Under the pieces are notes generated by a model that was given only the letters and a program-made list of their open reading frames with translations, had not been told where the DNA came from and did not search any database. This document shows, one piece after another, positions 1 through 8,702 of a stretch of 64,000 bases of DNA (position 1 is the first letter of the stretch; the number at the start of each line of letters is the position of its first letter). The stretch lies in the NCBI RefSeq assembly GCF_009697225.1, contig NZ_WIND01000008.1, positions 100,134 through 164,133 on the forward strand, written 5' to 3'. Origin of the DNA: Halovulum marinum (GTDB lineage: Bacteria; Pseudomonadota; Alphaproteobacteria; Rhodobacterales; Rhodobacteraceae). The position numbers and the translations under genes were made by a program.

Positions 1-2
1 CG

Positions 3-509
3 GTCATCCTACGCGTCTGGCCGCCGGCCCGGCTCTGGTACCGGAGCTGGGGGCTGCGGCTCGAAGGTCGCCCCGCCGACGAGGTCTGGTACTTCGCCTT
101 CGGCGCCAACATGAACGACAGCGTCTTTCTCGGGCGGCGGAAGATGAAGCCTCTCGAATGGCGCGTGGGACGCGCGCCGGGCTACAGGCTGCGCTTCAAT
201 CTTCACGGCCGGCCAAAGGGCCTGTCCGCCCCCGCCAACATCGCGCCCGCCCCGGGAGAGGAGGTCCGGGGCGTCCTTTACCGCATGACCTGCAGGGACG
301 TGGTCTGGCTGCACTCGACCGAGGGCGTGCCGGGCTGGCGCTACTATCCCGTCTGGCTCGACGTGGAGGACCGCGATGGCGACCGGCTCCGCGCCTACAG
401 TCTCATCGCCGACGGGCTCCCCGAGGACGGCAATCCGTCGCTGCGCCATATCACCCTGATCCGCGAGGGAGCCATCCAGCGCGACCTGCCTGGCCTGTGG
501 GATCGATAA
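3..509 (+). CDS. gamma-glutamylcyclotransferase-like protein (5'-truncated by window edge)
   Basis: The reading frame is open from the first bases of the window to the TAA at 507-509, so the true start lies upstream. The segment WYFAFGANMN, about 30 residues in, matches the YFAYGSNM substrate-loop signature of the gamma-glutamylcyclotransferase/AIG2-like fold. An ATG exists at 111, but using it would cut through this signature. Members release 5-oxoproline from gamma-glutamyl amines or peptides. The exact substrate cannot be read from sequence. The gene faces away from the lrgB cluster and shows no link to it. Family call is fairly secure, function is not. Confidence 0.7.
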   Translation, partial: VILRVWPPARLWYRSWGLRLEGRPADEVWYFAFGANMNDSVFLGRRKMKPLEWRVGRAPGYRLRFNLHGRPKGLSAPANIAPAPGEEVRGVLYRMTCRDVVWLHSTEGVPGWRYYPVWLDVEDRDGDRLRAYSLIADGLPEDGNPSLRHITLIREGAIQRDLPGLWDR

Positions 510-1060
510 ACCCAACGCCGTGCGGCACGCCGAGATCGTCCATCAGTCCGGGCGGGCGCGGACCTGATCCCGCAGTACGGCGAAGTCGCTCAGCATCTCG
601 GCGGTGGCGGACCCGTCCGGCAGCAGCCCGAGTTCCTCGGCCGACTGCGCCTGGATCTCGGGGGCTGATCGAAGAGATGCGGTCCCGGGTGCGCGTCGTG
701 GCAAGCGCATTGTCGGATTCGGTATCCCGCTGACCGAAATTCGCTCTCGGTACTCATGGAATTGACGGACGACGCCTCTGGTCGACTAAGAAACCAGAGC
801 GGCAGAAAGGGCGGAAAGTGGTCACACTCGCTGCGGGATGCACCAACGGCGGATCTGCGGACCTTCCTGCCGTTCGCTGCCGACGCTGGATCCACGCTGC
901 GCCTGCGATGTCGTCTGAACGACAGGTGGAAGCCGGCCCTTCGGCAACCGCGAACGTGCCAGTCGGCGTCAACAAGAGCAGACATTGATGATCCAATCCC
1001 CGACTCTACTCGGTCGTGATCGTTTTCGAGCGCATGTTGGTGATCCGGGCATTCTCGGTC
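510..1060. other. 551-bp gap with a probable gene-end remnant
   Basis: No convincing intact gene is seen. On the minus strand, codons from about 664 down to the stop near 552 read as an acidic, helical-looking C-terminus (EIQAQSAEELGLLPDGSAT and onward to a terminal RARPD), with nothing recognisable upstream. This looks like the tail of a deleted gene. The stretch from about 740 to 1010 is open in several frames but has no ribosome-binding site or family motif that I can see. Confidence 0.35.
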
Positions 1061-1777
1061 TCAGAGCAGGAGCGCGATGATGATCGGAACGAGAATGCTC
1101 GTCAGGATGGCGTTGAGTGCCATGCCGATTCCGGCGAAGGCCCCGGCGATCTCGCTGACCTGGAAGGCGCGTGCCGTGCCGATGCCGTGCGCGGCAATTC
1201 CCACCGCGAAGCCCCGCGCGCGCCAGTCCCGGACCTTGAGGGCGTTCATCAGGGGCGTGACCGCGACGGCTCCGATGATGCCGGTCAGGATCACCAGGAC
1301 CGCGGTCAGGGATGGCAGCCCGCCCAGTGCTTCGGAGATGCCGATCGCCACCGGTGCGGTTGTCGATTTCGGGCTCATCGAAACGATCACCTCGTCCGGC
1401 AATCCAAGCACTTGTGACAGCAGCACCGCCGACCCGGCTGCGGTGAGCGAGCCGGCCAGCAGTGCGGCCAGCATCGGCACCGCGAGTTTGCGGATCGCGG
1501 GTAGGTTGGAATAAAGCGGAACAGCCAGCGCGACAGTCGCGGGGCCGAGCAGGAAATGGATGAACTTGGCGCCGTCGAAATAGGTCGCATAGGGTGCGCC
1601 CACGAGTTGAATGACCAGCGCGATCATGCAGACGGCGATCAGCACCGGGTTGGCCAGCGGATGGCGCCGCAACCGGGCCGAAACCCAGTCCGCCGCGAGA
1701 TAGGCCAGCAAGGTGCAGGTCAGCCACCACAGCGGCTCGGTGGAGAGATAGCTCCAGAGGTCGGTACCGTCACCCAT
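1061..1777 (-). CDS. lrgB: LrgB/CidB-family membrane protein
   Basis: A 238-residue, very hydrophobic protein with about seven membrane segments. The conserved LrgB core is visible: LLGPATVALAVPLY, then SPKSTTAPVAIGISEALGG, then AAHGIGTARAFQ. LrgA/LrgB pairs were first described as holin-like modulators of autolysis. Later work links the family to small carboxylate transport, and the plant plastid carrier PLGG1, an LrgA-LrgB fusion, moves glycolate and glycerate. The start overlaps the end of lrgA by 8 bp, so the two are co-translated. The pair lies downstream of oiaK and the RuBisCO-like gene on the same strand. That favours transport of a pathway product over a lysis role, which is inference. 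Confidence 0.85.
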   Translation of the reverse strand: MGDGTDLWSYLSTEPLWWLTCTLLAYLAADWVSARLRRHPLANPVLIAVCMIALVIQLVGAPYATYFDGAKFIHFLLGPATVALAVPLYSNLPAIRKLAVPMLAALLAGSLTAAGSAVLLSQVLGLPDEVIVSMSPKSTTAPVAIGISEALGGLPSLTAVLVILTGIIGAVAVTPLMNALKVRDWRARGFAVGIAAHGIGTARAFQVSEIAGAFAGIGMALNAILTSILVPIIIALLL

Positions 1778-2123
1778 GTGCGTCCCCGGTCAGGCGCAGA
1801 ACCATGAGAAAGGTGCCGACGCTCACAAGAAGGGCGAGCAAGGTGCTGACGACAAGGACGGCTCCGACCGCCAGCCAGTTCTCTGACAGCAGGTCGAGAT
1901 TGGCGACGACGCCGACACCGGCCGGGACAAACAGCAGCGACAGGTGGGCGAGTATGGTCCGCGAGACCGGCGCCACACAGGCAAACACGCCGGGGCGGAT
2001 TGCGAACAGCAATGCCAGGAGCCCGAGCCCGAGCACCGGCCCCGGCACCGGCAAGGCAAGGGATCGGGCGATCACCTCTCCGCAGAGCTGACAGGACAAC
2101 AACAGCGCGATGGCGCCGAGCAT
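1770..2123 (-). CDS. lrgA: LrgA/CidA-family membrane protein
   Basis: 117 residues with four predicted membrane segments and the family signature LPVPGPVLGLGLLALLF followed by SLLFVPAGVGVV. The start at 2123 is chosen because GGAGGG sits just upstream on the minus strand and the LrgA homology begins there; longer in-frame starts add non-homologous sequence. It overlaps lrgB by 8 bp and begins 68 bp after the RuBisCO-like gene stops. The small partner of LrgB, it probably forms one complex with it. Linkage to the apionate genes suggests a role in glycolate or glycerate movement; no residue in the sequence proves a substrate. Confidence 0.8.
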   Translation of the reverse strand: MLGAIALLLSCQLCGEVIARSLALPVPGPVLGLGLLALLFAIRPGVFACVAPVSRTILAHLSLLFVPAGVGVVANLDLLSENWLAVGAVLVVSTLLALLVSVGTFLMVLRLTGDAHG

Positions 2124-2191
2124 GGGGAAGCCCTCCGCAAATGAATGAGGCCGGTCGCGGGATTGGGACCGTGCGACCAGCCTCCGCTCCC

Positions 2192-3469
2192 TCAATCTAA
2201 GGGGATTTCGCCGAGGATGGGTCGCTTGTAGGTCTCCATTGCAACGCGGAGCGCACGGTGCGTGTCTGCGTAGCGATCGACCGGAATACCGTCGCGCGCG
2301 GCATCCGCGGCTTGCCGCAGGGCCGTGACGCCGGCTCCGGGACCGTCGGGGTGACCCTGGATGCCGCCACCGGCACAATAGATGAAATCATCGTTGCCCA
2401 GCACCGCCTGCGCCGGGGCGATCTGCCAGATGGTCTGGGCCGAGGAATAGACCGGCATGGCCACATACTCCGGCCCGCCGTCGGTGAACACCGGCGCCTG
2501 TACCGACCGCGCCGAGGAGGCGACGATCCGGTCTTCCTCGGTGAACTTGCTGGCGAGCCCGTTGACGTGCAGGTGGTCGGCCCCCGCCAGACGCCAGAGC
2601 TTCTGCCAGACCTGAAAGCTGATGCCGATATCGGGCGAGCGCGAGTAGAGCCCCCAGCCGGCGCGGTGGCCGTGGATCATGAAGGGCGAGCGTTCGCGCA
2701 CCGCGCGCAGCCCGCTGAGGCCCACCGCGTTGACGCAGACCATCGGGCAGAAGGCGCCATGCTCGGCCAGAAGATCGAGGTTGCGCCACATCTGGTCGAT
2801 CTCGTCGGTGATGTTGTAGGCATAGATGACGCGTCTGCCGGTCTTGTCCTCATGGTCGTTCAGCACGCGCTGCACCGCCGCCACGCGGGCGGCCAGCGGG
2901 TTGTGCGGGCCATTGGCCTGCAATTCGTCGTCCTTGATGAAGTCGATCCCGGCCTCGGCCATTTCCCTGACCAGCTCGGCTGTGGCCTCTGGCGTCAGGC
3001 CGACGCAGGGCTTGATGATCGTGCCGATCAGCGGGCCGTCGTGGCCGCCGATGGCCTGTTTCGTCCCCCTGGCGCCAAACTGGGGCCCGGGGTTGGTGGC
3101 GGCAAAGACCTTGGGCAGATCCAGGTCGGTCAGCCGCACCGCCGAGAGGTCGGCCAGCTCGAACAGGTTGCCCGCGACGGTGGCCAGCAGGGTTGGAAGC
3201 TGGGTGCCGAAATTCTCGATCGGCCAGCTGATCCTTGCGACGCCGCGTTCGTAGCTGTCGCCGGTCGTGCGGCAGGGCAGCGCGGGGCGGTCGGAAGTTC
3301 CGGTGACGGTCAGCTCCTCGATCCGGGCGCCGTGGCGGGCGCGAAGCGCGTCGGTTTCCAGCGGCACGTTGCCGAAAGTGCCGGTGGATTGCTCTCCGGC
3401 GATGGCCTCGGCGCCGCGGGCGATGCCTGCGGGGGATTCGATCTCGTAGGTTGCCGTGACTCTTGTCAT
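2192..3469 (-). CDS. RuBisCO-like protein of 3-oxo-isoapionate 4-phosphate breakdown (OiaT/OiaX type)
   Basis: 425 residues of the RuBisCO large-subunit superfamily. The catalytic lysine motif IIKPCVGL is at about 151-158. The carbamate/metal motif DFIKDDE is at about 176-182, with K179, D181 and E182, and IHGHRAGWG lies further on. The start at 3469 overlaps the oiaK stop (ATGA). In characterised D-apionate pathways, RuBisCO-like proteins act on 3-oxo-isoapionate 4-phosphate. OiaT is a transcarboxylase/hydrolase giving 3-phosphoglycerate and glycolate; OiaX is a decarboxylase. No tetrulose-phosphate isomerase gene is nearby, which favours OiaT by inference. The longer upstream open frame runs into oiaK and is rejected. 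Confidence 0.8.
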   Translation of the reverse strand: MTRVTATYEIESPAGIARGAEAIAGEQSTGTFGNVPLETDALRARHGARIEELTVTGTSDRPALPCRTTGDSYERGVARISWPIENFGTQLPTLLATVAGNLFELADLSAVRLTDLDLPKVFAATNPGPQFGARGTKQAIGGHDGPLIGTIIKPCVGLTPEATAELVREMAEAGIDFIKDDELQANGPHNPLAARVAAVQRVLNDHEDKTGRRVIYAYNITDEIDQMWRNLDLLAEHGAFCPMVCVNAVGLSGLRAVRERSPFMIHGHRAGWGLYSRSPDIGISFQVWQKLWRLAGADHLHVNGLASKFTEEDRIVASSARSVQAPVFTDGGPEYVAMPVYSSAQTIWQIAPAQAVLGNDDFIYCAGGGIQGHPDGPGAGVTALRQAADAARDGIPVDRYADTHRALRVAMETYKRPILGEIPLD

Positions 3470-4869
3470 TTTTGTCCTCCTCCGTCGCGGACCCAGCCGA
3501 AGTAGTCGGGGCTGCCCATCTGTCCGCCTTTCAGTGCAAGTTCCAGCCCGTCCATCGGCCCGTCGGCATGTGCCTTGAAGATCGACGCCCCGGGGATCGT
3601 CGGTGCGAGGACCGAGAGCGCGTAGACCCCCAGTTGCCGCGTCGCGTGGCCGGATGTGTCGCCGCCCGAGATCACCGCGCGGGTCGTGCCGGACGCATTC
3701 AGCACGTCGAAGAGAATGCGACCCAGCGCCTCGCCGGTCGACCGGTTGACCACGCCGATGTCCGCGCCGGCCTCGGTCACGGCGGTACGGAACCGTGTCA
3801 CCGCCGGATCGTCCGGGCCTTCGGCGGTGTGGACCAGCGGGTTCTTGCCTTCTGCCAAGGCGGCAAGCGCCGCGTCTATCGCGCGGGCCTCCTCCTGCGC
3901 CAGGTCCCGCCCGCCCCGGCAGATGGCCGAGGCGTCGAAGGGAATGCAGGCGAACCCGTTGGCCTTGGACCAGGCGATCTGGTCGGCGGTGGTGGGCGAG
4001 ACCGAGCCGGAGACCGAGACCATGCGGTCCGCGCGGCCAATCCCTCCGGGCTCGGAGACGGGCGGCAGCGCGCCGCTGTCGCGCCAGTGTCGGACAAGGG
4101 CAAATTCGACCCCCTGCGAGCCAACGACGAAAGGGGAGCTTCCGCGGTTCTGCCAGAGCAGGCGTCCGGCGGTGGTTTCCGAAACGCTGTCCCAGCAATC
4201 GAGCGTGGCCACATGGATGCGACCCTCCGGCGCAGCCTTCGGGGTGGGGGCGCCCGACATGTCCTCCAGTGTCACCGCGGTGGCGTCGATCCGGTCGGAT
4301 TGCCGCGCGATGTGCAGCGCCACGTCCGCCTCGTCCATTGGCGTGACCGGGTGGCGTGACATGACCGGGTGCCGGTCCAGCCGGAAGACCTGGTCGCCAT
4401 GCCCGGCAAAGAGCTGGCCGAAGACCTGGTAACGGCGCATCTGCGGCGCGGCGACGAGGACCGGAACCGCCCGTGCCCCGATCAGGTCGGCGCCGATCTC
4501 GATGGCGCAGCCGATCGAGCCGACCTCTGGCGAGGAGTCCAGCGTCGAGCAGACCTTGTAGTGCAGAAGCCCAGGCTCAAGCGCGGCCAGCCGCGCGAAG
4601 ATGTCCGGCAGATGCGCCCGCATCCAGTCCGGCCCTTCGGCGCGGGCGGTCGAGGCGACGCCGATGCCGCGCATATCTGGGAAGCGGGCGAACTGATCCT
4701 CGGACGGCGGCTCAAGGAACAGCATCGAGGGCAGACCGGCAAAGGCCAGCACCTCCATCGTGGCGGCGGCACCGGTGAAATCGTCGCCGTACCAGGCGAC
4801 CAGGAGCCCGCTGGACAACCGGCCGTCCGGCGAGGCGTGAAGCGGGGGATGTGGCGCTTGGGTTGACAT
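3466..4869 (-). CDS. oiaK: four-carbon acid sugar kinase family (DUF1537), probable 3-oxo-isoapionate kinase
   Basis: 467 residues, normal for the DUF1537 kinase family. The N-terminal domain begins with WYGDDFTGAAATMEVL at about 25-40. The C-terminal nucleotide-binding domain has ISGGDTSGHATRQLG near 400. The family phosphorylates small acid sugars; beside apnO and a RuBisCO-like gene the expected substrate is 3-oxo-isoapionate, made into its 4-phosphate. It is the first gene of the minus-strand operon, overlapping the next gene by 4 bp. It is divergent from apnO across an 82-bp control region that carries a motif repeated upstream of the GntR gene. Function is assigned from family plus context. 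Confidence 0.8.
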   Translation of the reverse strand: MSTQAPHPPLHASPDGRLSSGLLVAWYGDDFTGAAATMEVLAFAGLPSMLFLEPPSEDQFARFPDMRGIGVASTARAEGPDWMRAHLPDIFARLAALEPGLLHYKVCSTLDSSPEVGSIGCAIEIGADLIGARAVPVLVAAPQMRRYQVFGQLFAGHGDQVFRLDRHPVMSRHPVTPMDEADVALHIARQSDRIDATAVTLEDMSGAPTPKAAPEGRIHVATLDCWDSVSETTAGRLLWQNRGSSPFVVGSQGVEFALVRHWRDSGALPPVSEPGGIGRADRMVSVSGSVSPTTADQIAWSKANGFACIPFDASAICRGGRDLAQEEARAIDAALAALAEGKNPLVHTAEGPDDPAVTRFRTAVTEAGADIGVVNRSTGEALGRILFDVLNASGTTRAVISGGDTSGHATRQLGVYALSVLAPTIPGASIFKAHADGPMDGLELALKGGQMGSPDYFGWVRDGGGQK

Positions 4870-4951
4870 GGTGACATGATTAGTATCTTATCATACCAGT
4901 TGTCAAGTCGATTCGCTTGCCGCGGTCGAAAACCCCAGGAGGAGGAAATCC
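4870..4951. promoter_or_regulatory. divergent oiaK/apnO control region with putative GntR operator
   Basis: This 82-bp region separates the divergent oiaK and apnO operons. It holds ATCATACCAGTT at 4890-4901; the same 12 bases recur at 8726-8737, just before the GntR-family regulator gene. The reverse complement contains TGGTATGAT, resembling operator half-sites of FadR-subfamily regulators for sugar acids. A strong ribosome-binding site (GGAGGAGG) precedes apnO. Operator function is inferred from the exact repeat and its placement. Confidence 0.55.
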
Positions 4952-5779
4952 ATGAAACTGGCTCTGTTCGGTGCGGGTGGAAAGATGGGGATGCGGCTCT
5001 CCGCAAACCTGAAGAACGCCCCTGAATTCGAAACCCTGCACGTGGAGGTCTCGGATGAGGGCCGCGCGCGTCTGAAAGAGGCATTCGGCGTCGAGGCGGT
5101 GGCGCCCGATACGGCCCTGCGAGACGCGGACATCATCGTGCTGGCGGTGCCCGACACGCTGATCGGCAAGATCTCTCGCGAGATCATCGATAAGGTGAAA
5201 CCGGGCGCGATGCTTTTCGTGCTCGATGGCGCGGCGCCGTTTGCCGGCCACCTGCCCGAGCGCCACGACGTCACCTATTTCGTCTCGCACCCCTGCCACC
5301 CGCCGATCTGGAACGACGAGACCGACCCCGAGGCCAAGAAGGACTATTTCGGAGGCATCGCGGCGAAACAGGGCATCGTCAACGTGCTCGTCCAGGGCCC
5401 GGAAGATGATTACGCGCTCGGCGAACGGGTTGGCCGCGCGATCTATGCGCCGGTCGTCCGCTCGCACCGGGTGACGTTGAAGCAGTTCGCCCTGCTGGAG
5501 CCGGGCCTGTCGGAAACCGTCAACGGCTCGCTCATGCTGGTGCTGCGCCAGGCGATGGACGAGGTCGTCAAGAAGGGCGTCAGCTATGACTGCGCCAGGG
5601 ACTTCCTGCTGGGGCACATGAACATCATGGGCGCGGTGATGTTCGACGAGCACAAGGGCGTGTTCTCGGACGCGGCCAACAAGGCCATCGAATACGGTGT
5701 GCCAGTGTTGATGAAGGACGACTGGAAGCGCTGCTTCGACGACGACGAGATTGCGGCCAGCGTCGACCGGATCACCTGA
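4952..5779 (+). CDS. apnO: D-apionate oxidoisomerase-like dehydrogenase
   Basis: 275 residues. An N-terminal Rossmann fold opens with LALFGAGGKMGMRL, and the helical C-terminal domain resembles the phosphogluconate-dehydrogenase C domain that defines ApnO proteins. ApnO oxidises and isomerises D-apionate to 3-oxo-isoapionate using NAD. The motif VSHPCHPPIWNDE at about 108-120 looks like part of the active-site region, and HVEVSDEG sits in the cofactor half. It is first in an operon with the TRAP genes and is divergent from oiaK. No apiose dehydrogenase or apionolactonase gene is visible nearby, so the cell probably imports apionate or a close relative directly. Confidence 0.78.
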   Translation: MKLALFGAGGKMGMRLSANLKNAPEFETLHVEVSDEGRARLKEAFGVEAVAPDTALRDADIIVLAVPDTLIGKISREIIDKVKPGAMLFVLDGAAPFAGHLPERHDVTYFVSHPCHPPIWNDETDPEAKKDYFGGIAAKQGIVNVLVQGPEDDYALGERVGRAIYAPVVRSHRVTLKQFALLEPGLSETVNGSLMLVLRQAMDEVVKKGVSYDCARDFLLGHMNIMGAVMFDEHKGVFSDAANKAIEYGVPVLMKDDWKRCFDDDEIAASVDRIT

Positions 5780-5851
5780 TCTGACACTTTCCACAATTCA
5801 CCACGGGGGGCGGATGCCCCCATCATCCTGACGCAAACGGGAGGATCATCC

Positions 5852-6823
5852 ATGCGTTTCTCGAACTCCCTGGCAGGGCTCGCCCTCGCCAGCACCCTTC
5901 TTGCGGCCTCTGCCGAGGCACGCGAGATGAACCTGGCCTTCACGCCGCCGCTGAACTCGCACTACGGCGATGCGGGCAAGGCCTTCGCCGCAAGGATGGA
6001 GGAGCTTTCCGGCGGCGACATCACCATCAACCTCAAGCCCGCTGGCGCCCTTGGTGGCGAACGCGACGTGCTGGAGGGCTTGCAGATCGGTTCCATCGAG
6101 CTGACCATCACCTCGACCGGCCCGGTGGGCAACTTCGTGCCCTCGGTCTATGCGCTCGACTTCCCGTTCCTCTTCGAGGACTACGAACACGCCCGCAGCG
6201 TGCTGGACGGCGAGATCGGGCAGGAGTTGCTCGCCCAGTTCGAAAGCCACGACATGGTGGGCCTGGCCTGGGCCGAGAACGGCTTTCGCCACATCACCAA
6301 TTCGGTGCATCCGATCGAGACGCCCGAGGACCTGTCGGGCCTGAAGCTGCGCACGATGGAGAACCAGGTCCATATCGCGGCCTTCCAGGCGGCGGGCGCC
6401 TCGCCCACGCCGATGAGCTGGACCGAGGTGCTGACCTCGCTGCAGCAGGGCACCATCGACGGCCAGGAAAACCCGATCCCGGTGCTGACCGCCAACAACA
6501 TCTGGGAAATCCAGAAGTACCTGACGCTGTCGGGCCACGTCTATTCGCCCGCCGTGGTGGTGATGTCGAAGATCCACTGGGACGGTCTGAGCGAAGAAGA
6601 GCAAGGCTGGATGCGCGAGGCCGCCAAGGCCGCCGCCGAGGCCGCCCGCGCCACCGTCAGCGCCAACGAGGAGGCCGGCGTCGAGCTTCTGCGCGAGAAC
6701 GGCATGGAAGTGGTGACGGATGTCGACAAGGCCGCTTTCGCGGCCGCGGTCCAGCCTGCCTACGAACAGTTCGCCGAGCAGTACGGCGCCGAGCTGATCG
6801 AGCGCATCCGCGACGCCAAATGA
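5852..6823 (+). CDS. dctP: TRAP transporter solute-binding protein, DctP family
   Basis: 323 residues with a Sec signal peptide of about 22 residues (LAGLALASTLLAASAEA, then cleavage). The mature protein shows DctP-family features: SGGDITINLKPAGALGGERD near the N-terminus, LKLRTMENQVH near 165, and GTIDGQENPIPVL, which includes the NP pair of the substrate pocket. A conserved arginine, probably within KLRTM, binds the ligand carboxylate. It lies 72 bp after apnO behind GGGAGG and is followed by the membrane subunits, so it should capture the sugar acid that ApnO consumes. The exact ligand is inferred only from linkage. Confidence 0.88.
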   Translation: MRFSNSLAGLALASTLLAASAEAREMNLAFTPPLNSHYGDAGKAFAARMEELSGGDITINLKPAGALGGERDVLEGLQIGSIELTITSTGPVGNFVPSVYALDFPFLFEDYEHARSVLDGEIGQELLAQFESHDMVGLAWAENGFRHITNSVHPIETPEDLSGLKLRTMENQVHIAAFQAAGASPTPMSWTEVLTSLQQGTIDGQENPIPVLTANNIWEIQKYLTLSGHVYSPAVVVMSKIHWDGLSEEEQGWMREAAKAAAEAARATVSANEEAGVELLRENGMEVVTDVDKAAFAAAVQPAYEQFAEQYGAELIERIRDAK

Positions 6824-6842
6824 TCGCGCCACGCTGACAAGG

Positions 6843-6869
6843 GCGCCGCCCGGAGCCTTCGGGCGGCGC
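6843..6869 (+). terminator. strong hairpin between dctP and dctQ
   Basis: GCGCCGCCCG and CGGGCGGCGC form a perfect 10-bp stem around a 7-base loop, starting 20 bases after the dctP stop. There is no T-run, so it is more likely an mRNA-stabilising or attenuating hairpin than a full terminator. This is a common way to make more binding protein than permease. Confidence 0.55.
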
Positions 6870-6894
6870 ACATGCAATGGGAGGAGGAACCCCG

Positions 6895-7410
6895 ATGTCA
6901 CCCTTGATGCGCCTGTCCGGCAGCTTTACCGGACTCATTCACAACATCAGCGCGGCGCTTCTCGCGCTCGCCTCGGTGCTGGTCTTCTACCAGGTCATCA
7001 CCCGCTTCGTGATCGGCCATTCCGCGACATGGACCGAAGTCCTTGCCCGCGCGGTGATCATCTGGATGGTGTTTCTGGCCTGCGGCCCGGCGATCCGGCT
7101 GGGGCGCATGATCCCCATCGACGTGATCCGCGAGGCGCTGCCCGCGAAACTTCAGGTCTGGGTGATCCGCGTGGTCACGACCCTGACCGCGATCTTCCTG
7201 CTGGTGCTGATCTGGTACGGCTACCGGATGACCCTGCGCGTGGTCGACCAGACCGTGCCGATGATCAGTGTCTCGACCGCCTGGTTCTATGCGGCCCTGC
7301 CCGTGGGTGCGCTGCTGGCCCTTCCCGGATTGTTCCTGTCGCATCTTGAGGCCGAGCAAGGCCATCTTCGCCAGCTTGACCGGGATATCGACAAGGAGAC
7401 GCTGGAATGA
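6895..7410 (+). CDS. dctQ: TRAP transporter small permease, DctQ family
   Basis: 171 residues with four membrane segments. The start at 6895 follows GGAGGAGG at a good distance; the ATG at 6877 would place that site inside the coding region. The conserved DctQ pattern is seen: [20 protein letters not shown] in segments one to two, then [12 protein letters not shown]. DctQ bridges binding protein and large subunit in Na+-driven uptake. Its last codons overlap dctM by 4 bp. Confidence 0.88.
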   Translation: MSPLMRLSGSFTGLIHNISAALLALASVLVFYQVITRFVIGHSATWTEVLARAVIIWMVFLACGPAIRLGRMIPIDVIREALPAKLQVWVIRVVTTLTAIFLLVLIWYGYRMTLRVVDQTVPMISVSTAWFYAALPVGALLALPGLFLSHLEAEQGHLRQLDRDIDKETLE

Positions 7411-8680
7411 ACGCGGCACTCGCCCTTTCCCTCATCTTCCTGCTTACCATTTCGGTACCGGTGGCGATCGCCATCGCGCTGGCCTCGATCTTCGGCATCA
7501 CCTTCTTCTCGAACCTGCCGCTTCTGGTGGTGCCGCAGAAGATGTTCACCGGGCTGGACAGCTTTCCGCTGATGGCCGTGCCCTTCTTCATCCTCGCCGG
7601 CAACCTGATGACCAAGGGCGGCATCTCGCACCGGCTGGTGGATTTCGCGAAGTCGCTGGTGGGGGCATGCAGGGCGGGCTGGGCTCGACCGCGGTGCTGG
7701 CCTGCATGATCTTCGCCGCCATCTCCGGGTCGTCCGTGGCCACCACCTTCGCCATCGGCTCGATCCTGATCCCGGCGATGGTGAGGCACGGCTACCCGGT
7801 CAACATGGCCGCCTCGATCCAGGCCTCATCGGCCGAGCTGGGCGTGATCATCCCGCCCTCGGTGCCGCTGATCCTGTTCGCGGTTTCCACCGAGACGTCC
7901 ATCACCCAGCTGTTCATCGCCGGTCTCGGGCCGGGACTTCTGGTGTCGGCGGCGCTGGTCATAATGGTCCAGATCTGGTGCCGCACCCAGGGCTACGGCA
8001 AGAATGACGGCGACGATCGCAAGCCGATGGTGAGCTCCTTCCTGCACGCCTTCTGGGCACTGCTGATGCCGGTCATCATCATCGGTGGCATCTATGGCGG
8101 CATCTTCACGCCGACCGAGGCCGCCGCGGTCTCTGTCTTCTACGCGCTGGTGCTGGGGCTTTTCGTCTACAAGGAAATGAAGCCCAGCGACCTGCCCGAC
8201 CTGTTCCGCGGCGCGGCGGTGACATCGGGCGCGGTGATGCTGATCATCTCGGCGGCGGCATTGTTCAGCGTCCTGATCTCGCTGTCCGGCATGCCCACCG
8301 CCATCGGCGCCTGGGCGCAGGAGACCTTCACCTCGGCCTGGACCTTCCTGCTGGCGATCAACGTGCTGTTGTTCTGCATCGGCATGTTCATCGAGACCGC
8401 CGCCGCGATCCTCGTGCTCGCGCCGATCCTGACCCCGGTGGCGATCGCCTTCGGCATCGACCCGGTGCACTTCGGGGTCATCGTCGTGGTCAACCTCGCG
8501 CTCGGCATGTTCACACCGCCCCTGGGCGTGAACCTCTTCGCCGCCGCACAGGTGGCCGAAATCCCCGTCCAGCGGATGTTCAAGACGCTGATCATCCCGG
8601 TTACCACCATGATCACGGCGCTGCTGGTCATCACCTATGTGCCGCAGGTCTCGCTGTTCCTGCGCGACGTCATCAATTGA
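7407..8680 (+). pseudogene. dctM: TRAP transporter large permease DctM, broken by a one-base frameshift
   Basis: The first part, 7407 to about 7665, reads [21 protein letters not shown] and continues to VDFAKSLVG. Homology then continues in another frame ([21 protein letters not shown]) to the stop at 8680. The switch lies in a run of five Gs at 7661-7665; one more G would restore the expected GGMQGG. The joined product is about 425 residues with 11-13 membrane segments, the normal DctM size. Everything else in the gene is well preserved, which argues for a sequencing slip or a very recent mutation. If real, the transporter is inactive unless slippage rescues it. Confidence 0.8.
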
Positions 8681-8702
8681 TGCCGCAGCGATAAAACCCT
8701 AC

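Noticed and set aside
740..1010. Overlapping small frames on both strands upstream of lrgB
   Set aside because: Open only because of base composition; no start signal, motif or conserved neighbour supports a gene.
3470..4198. N-terminal extension of the RuBisCO-like frame
   Set aside because: It runs antisense-like through oiaK in another frame. Homology and an ATGA overlap fix the start at 3469.
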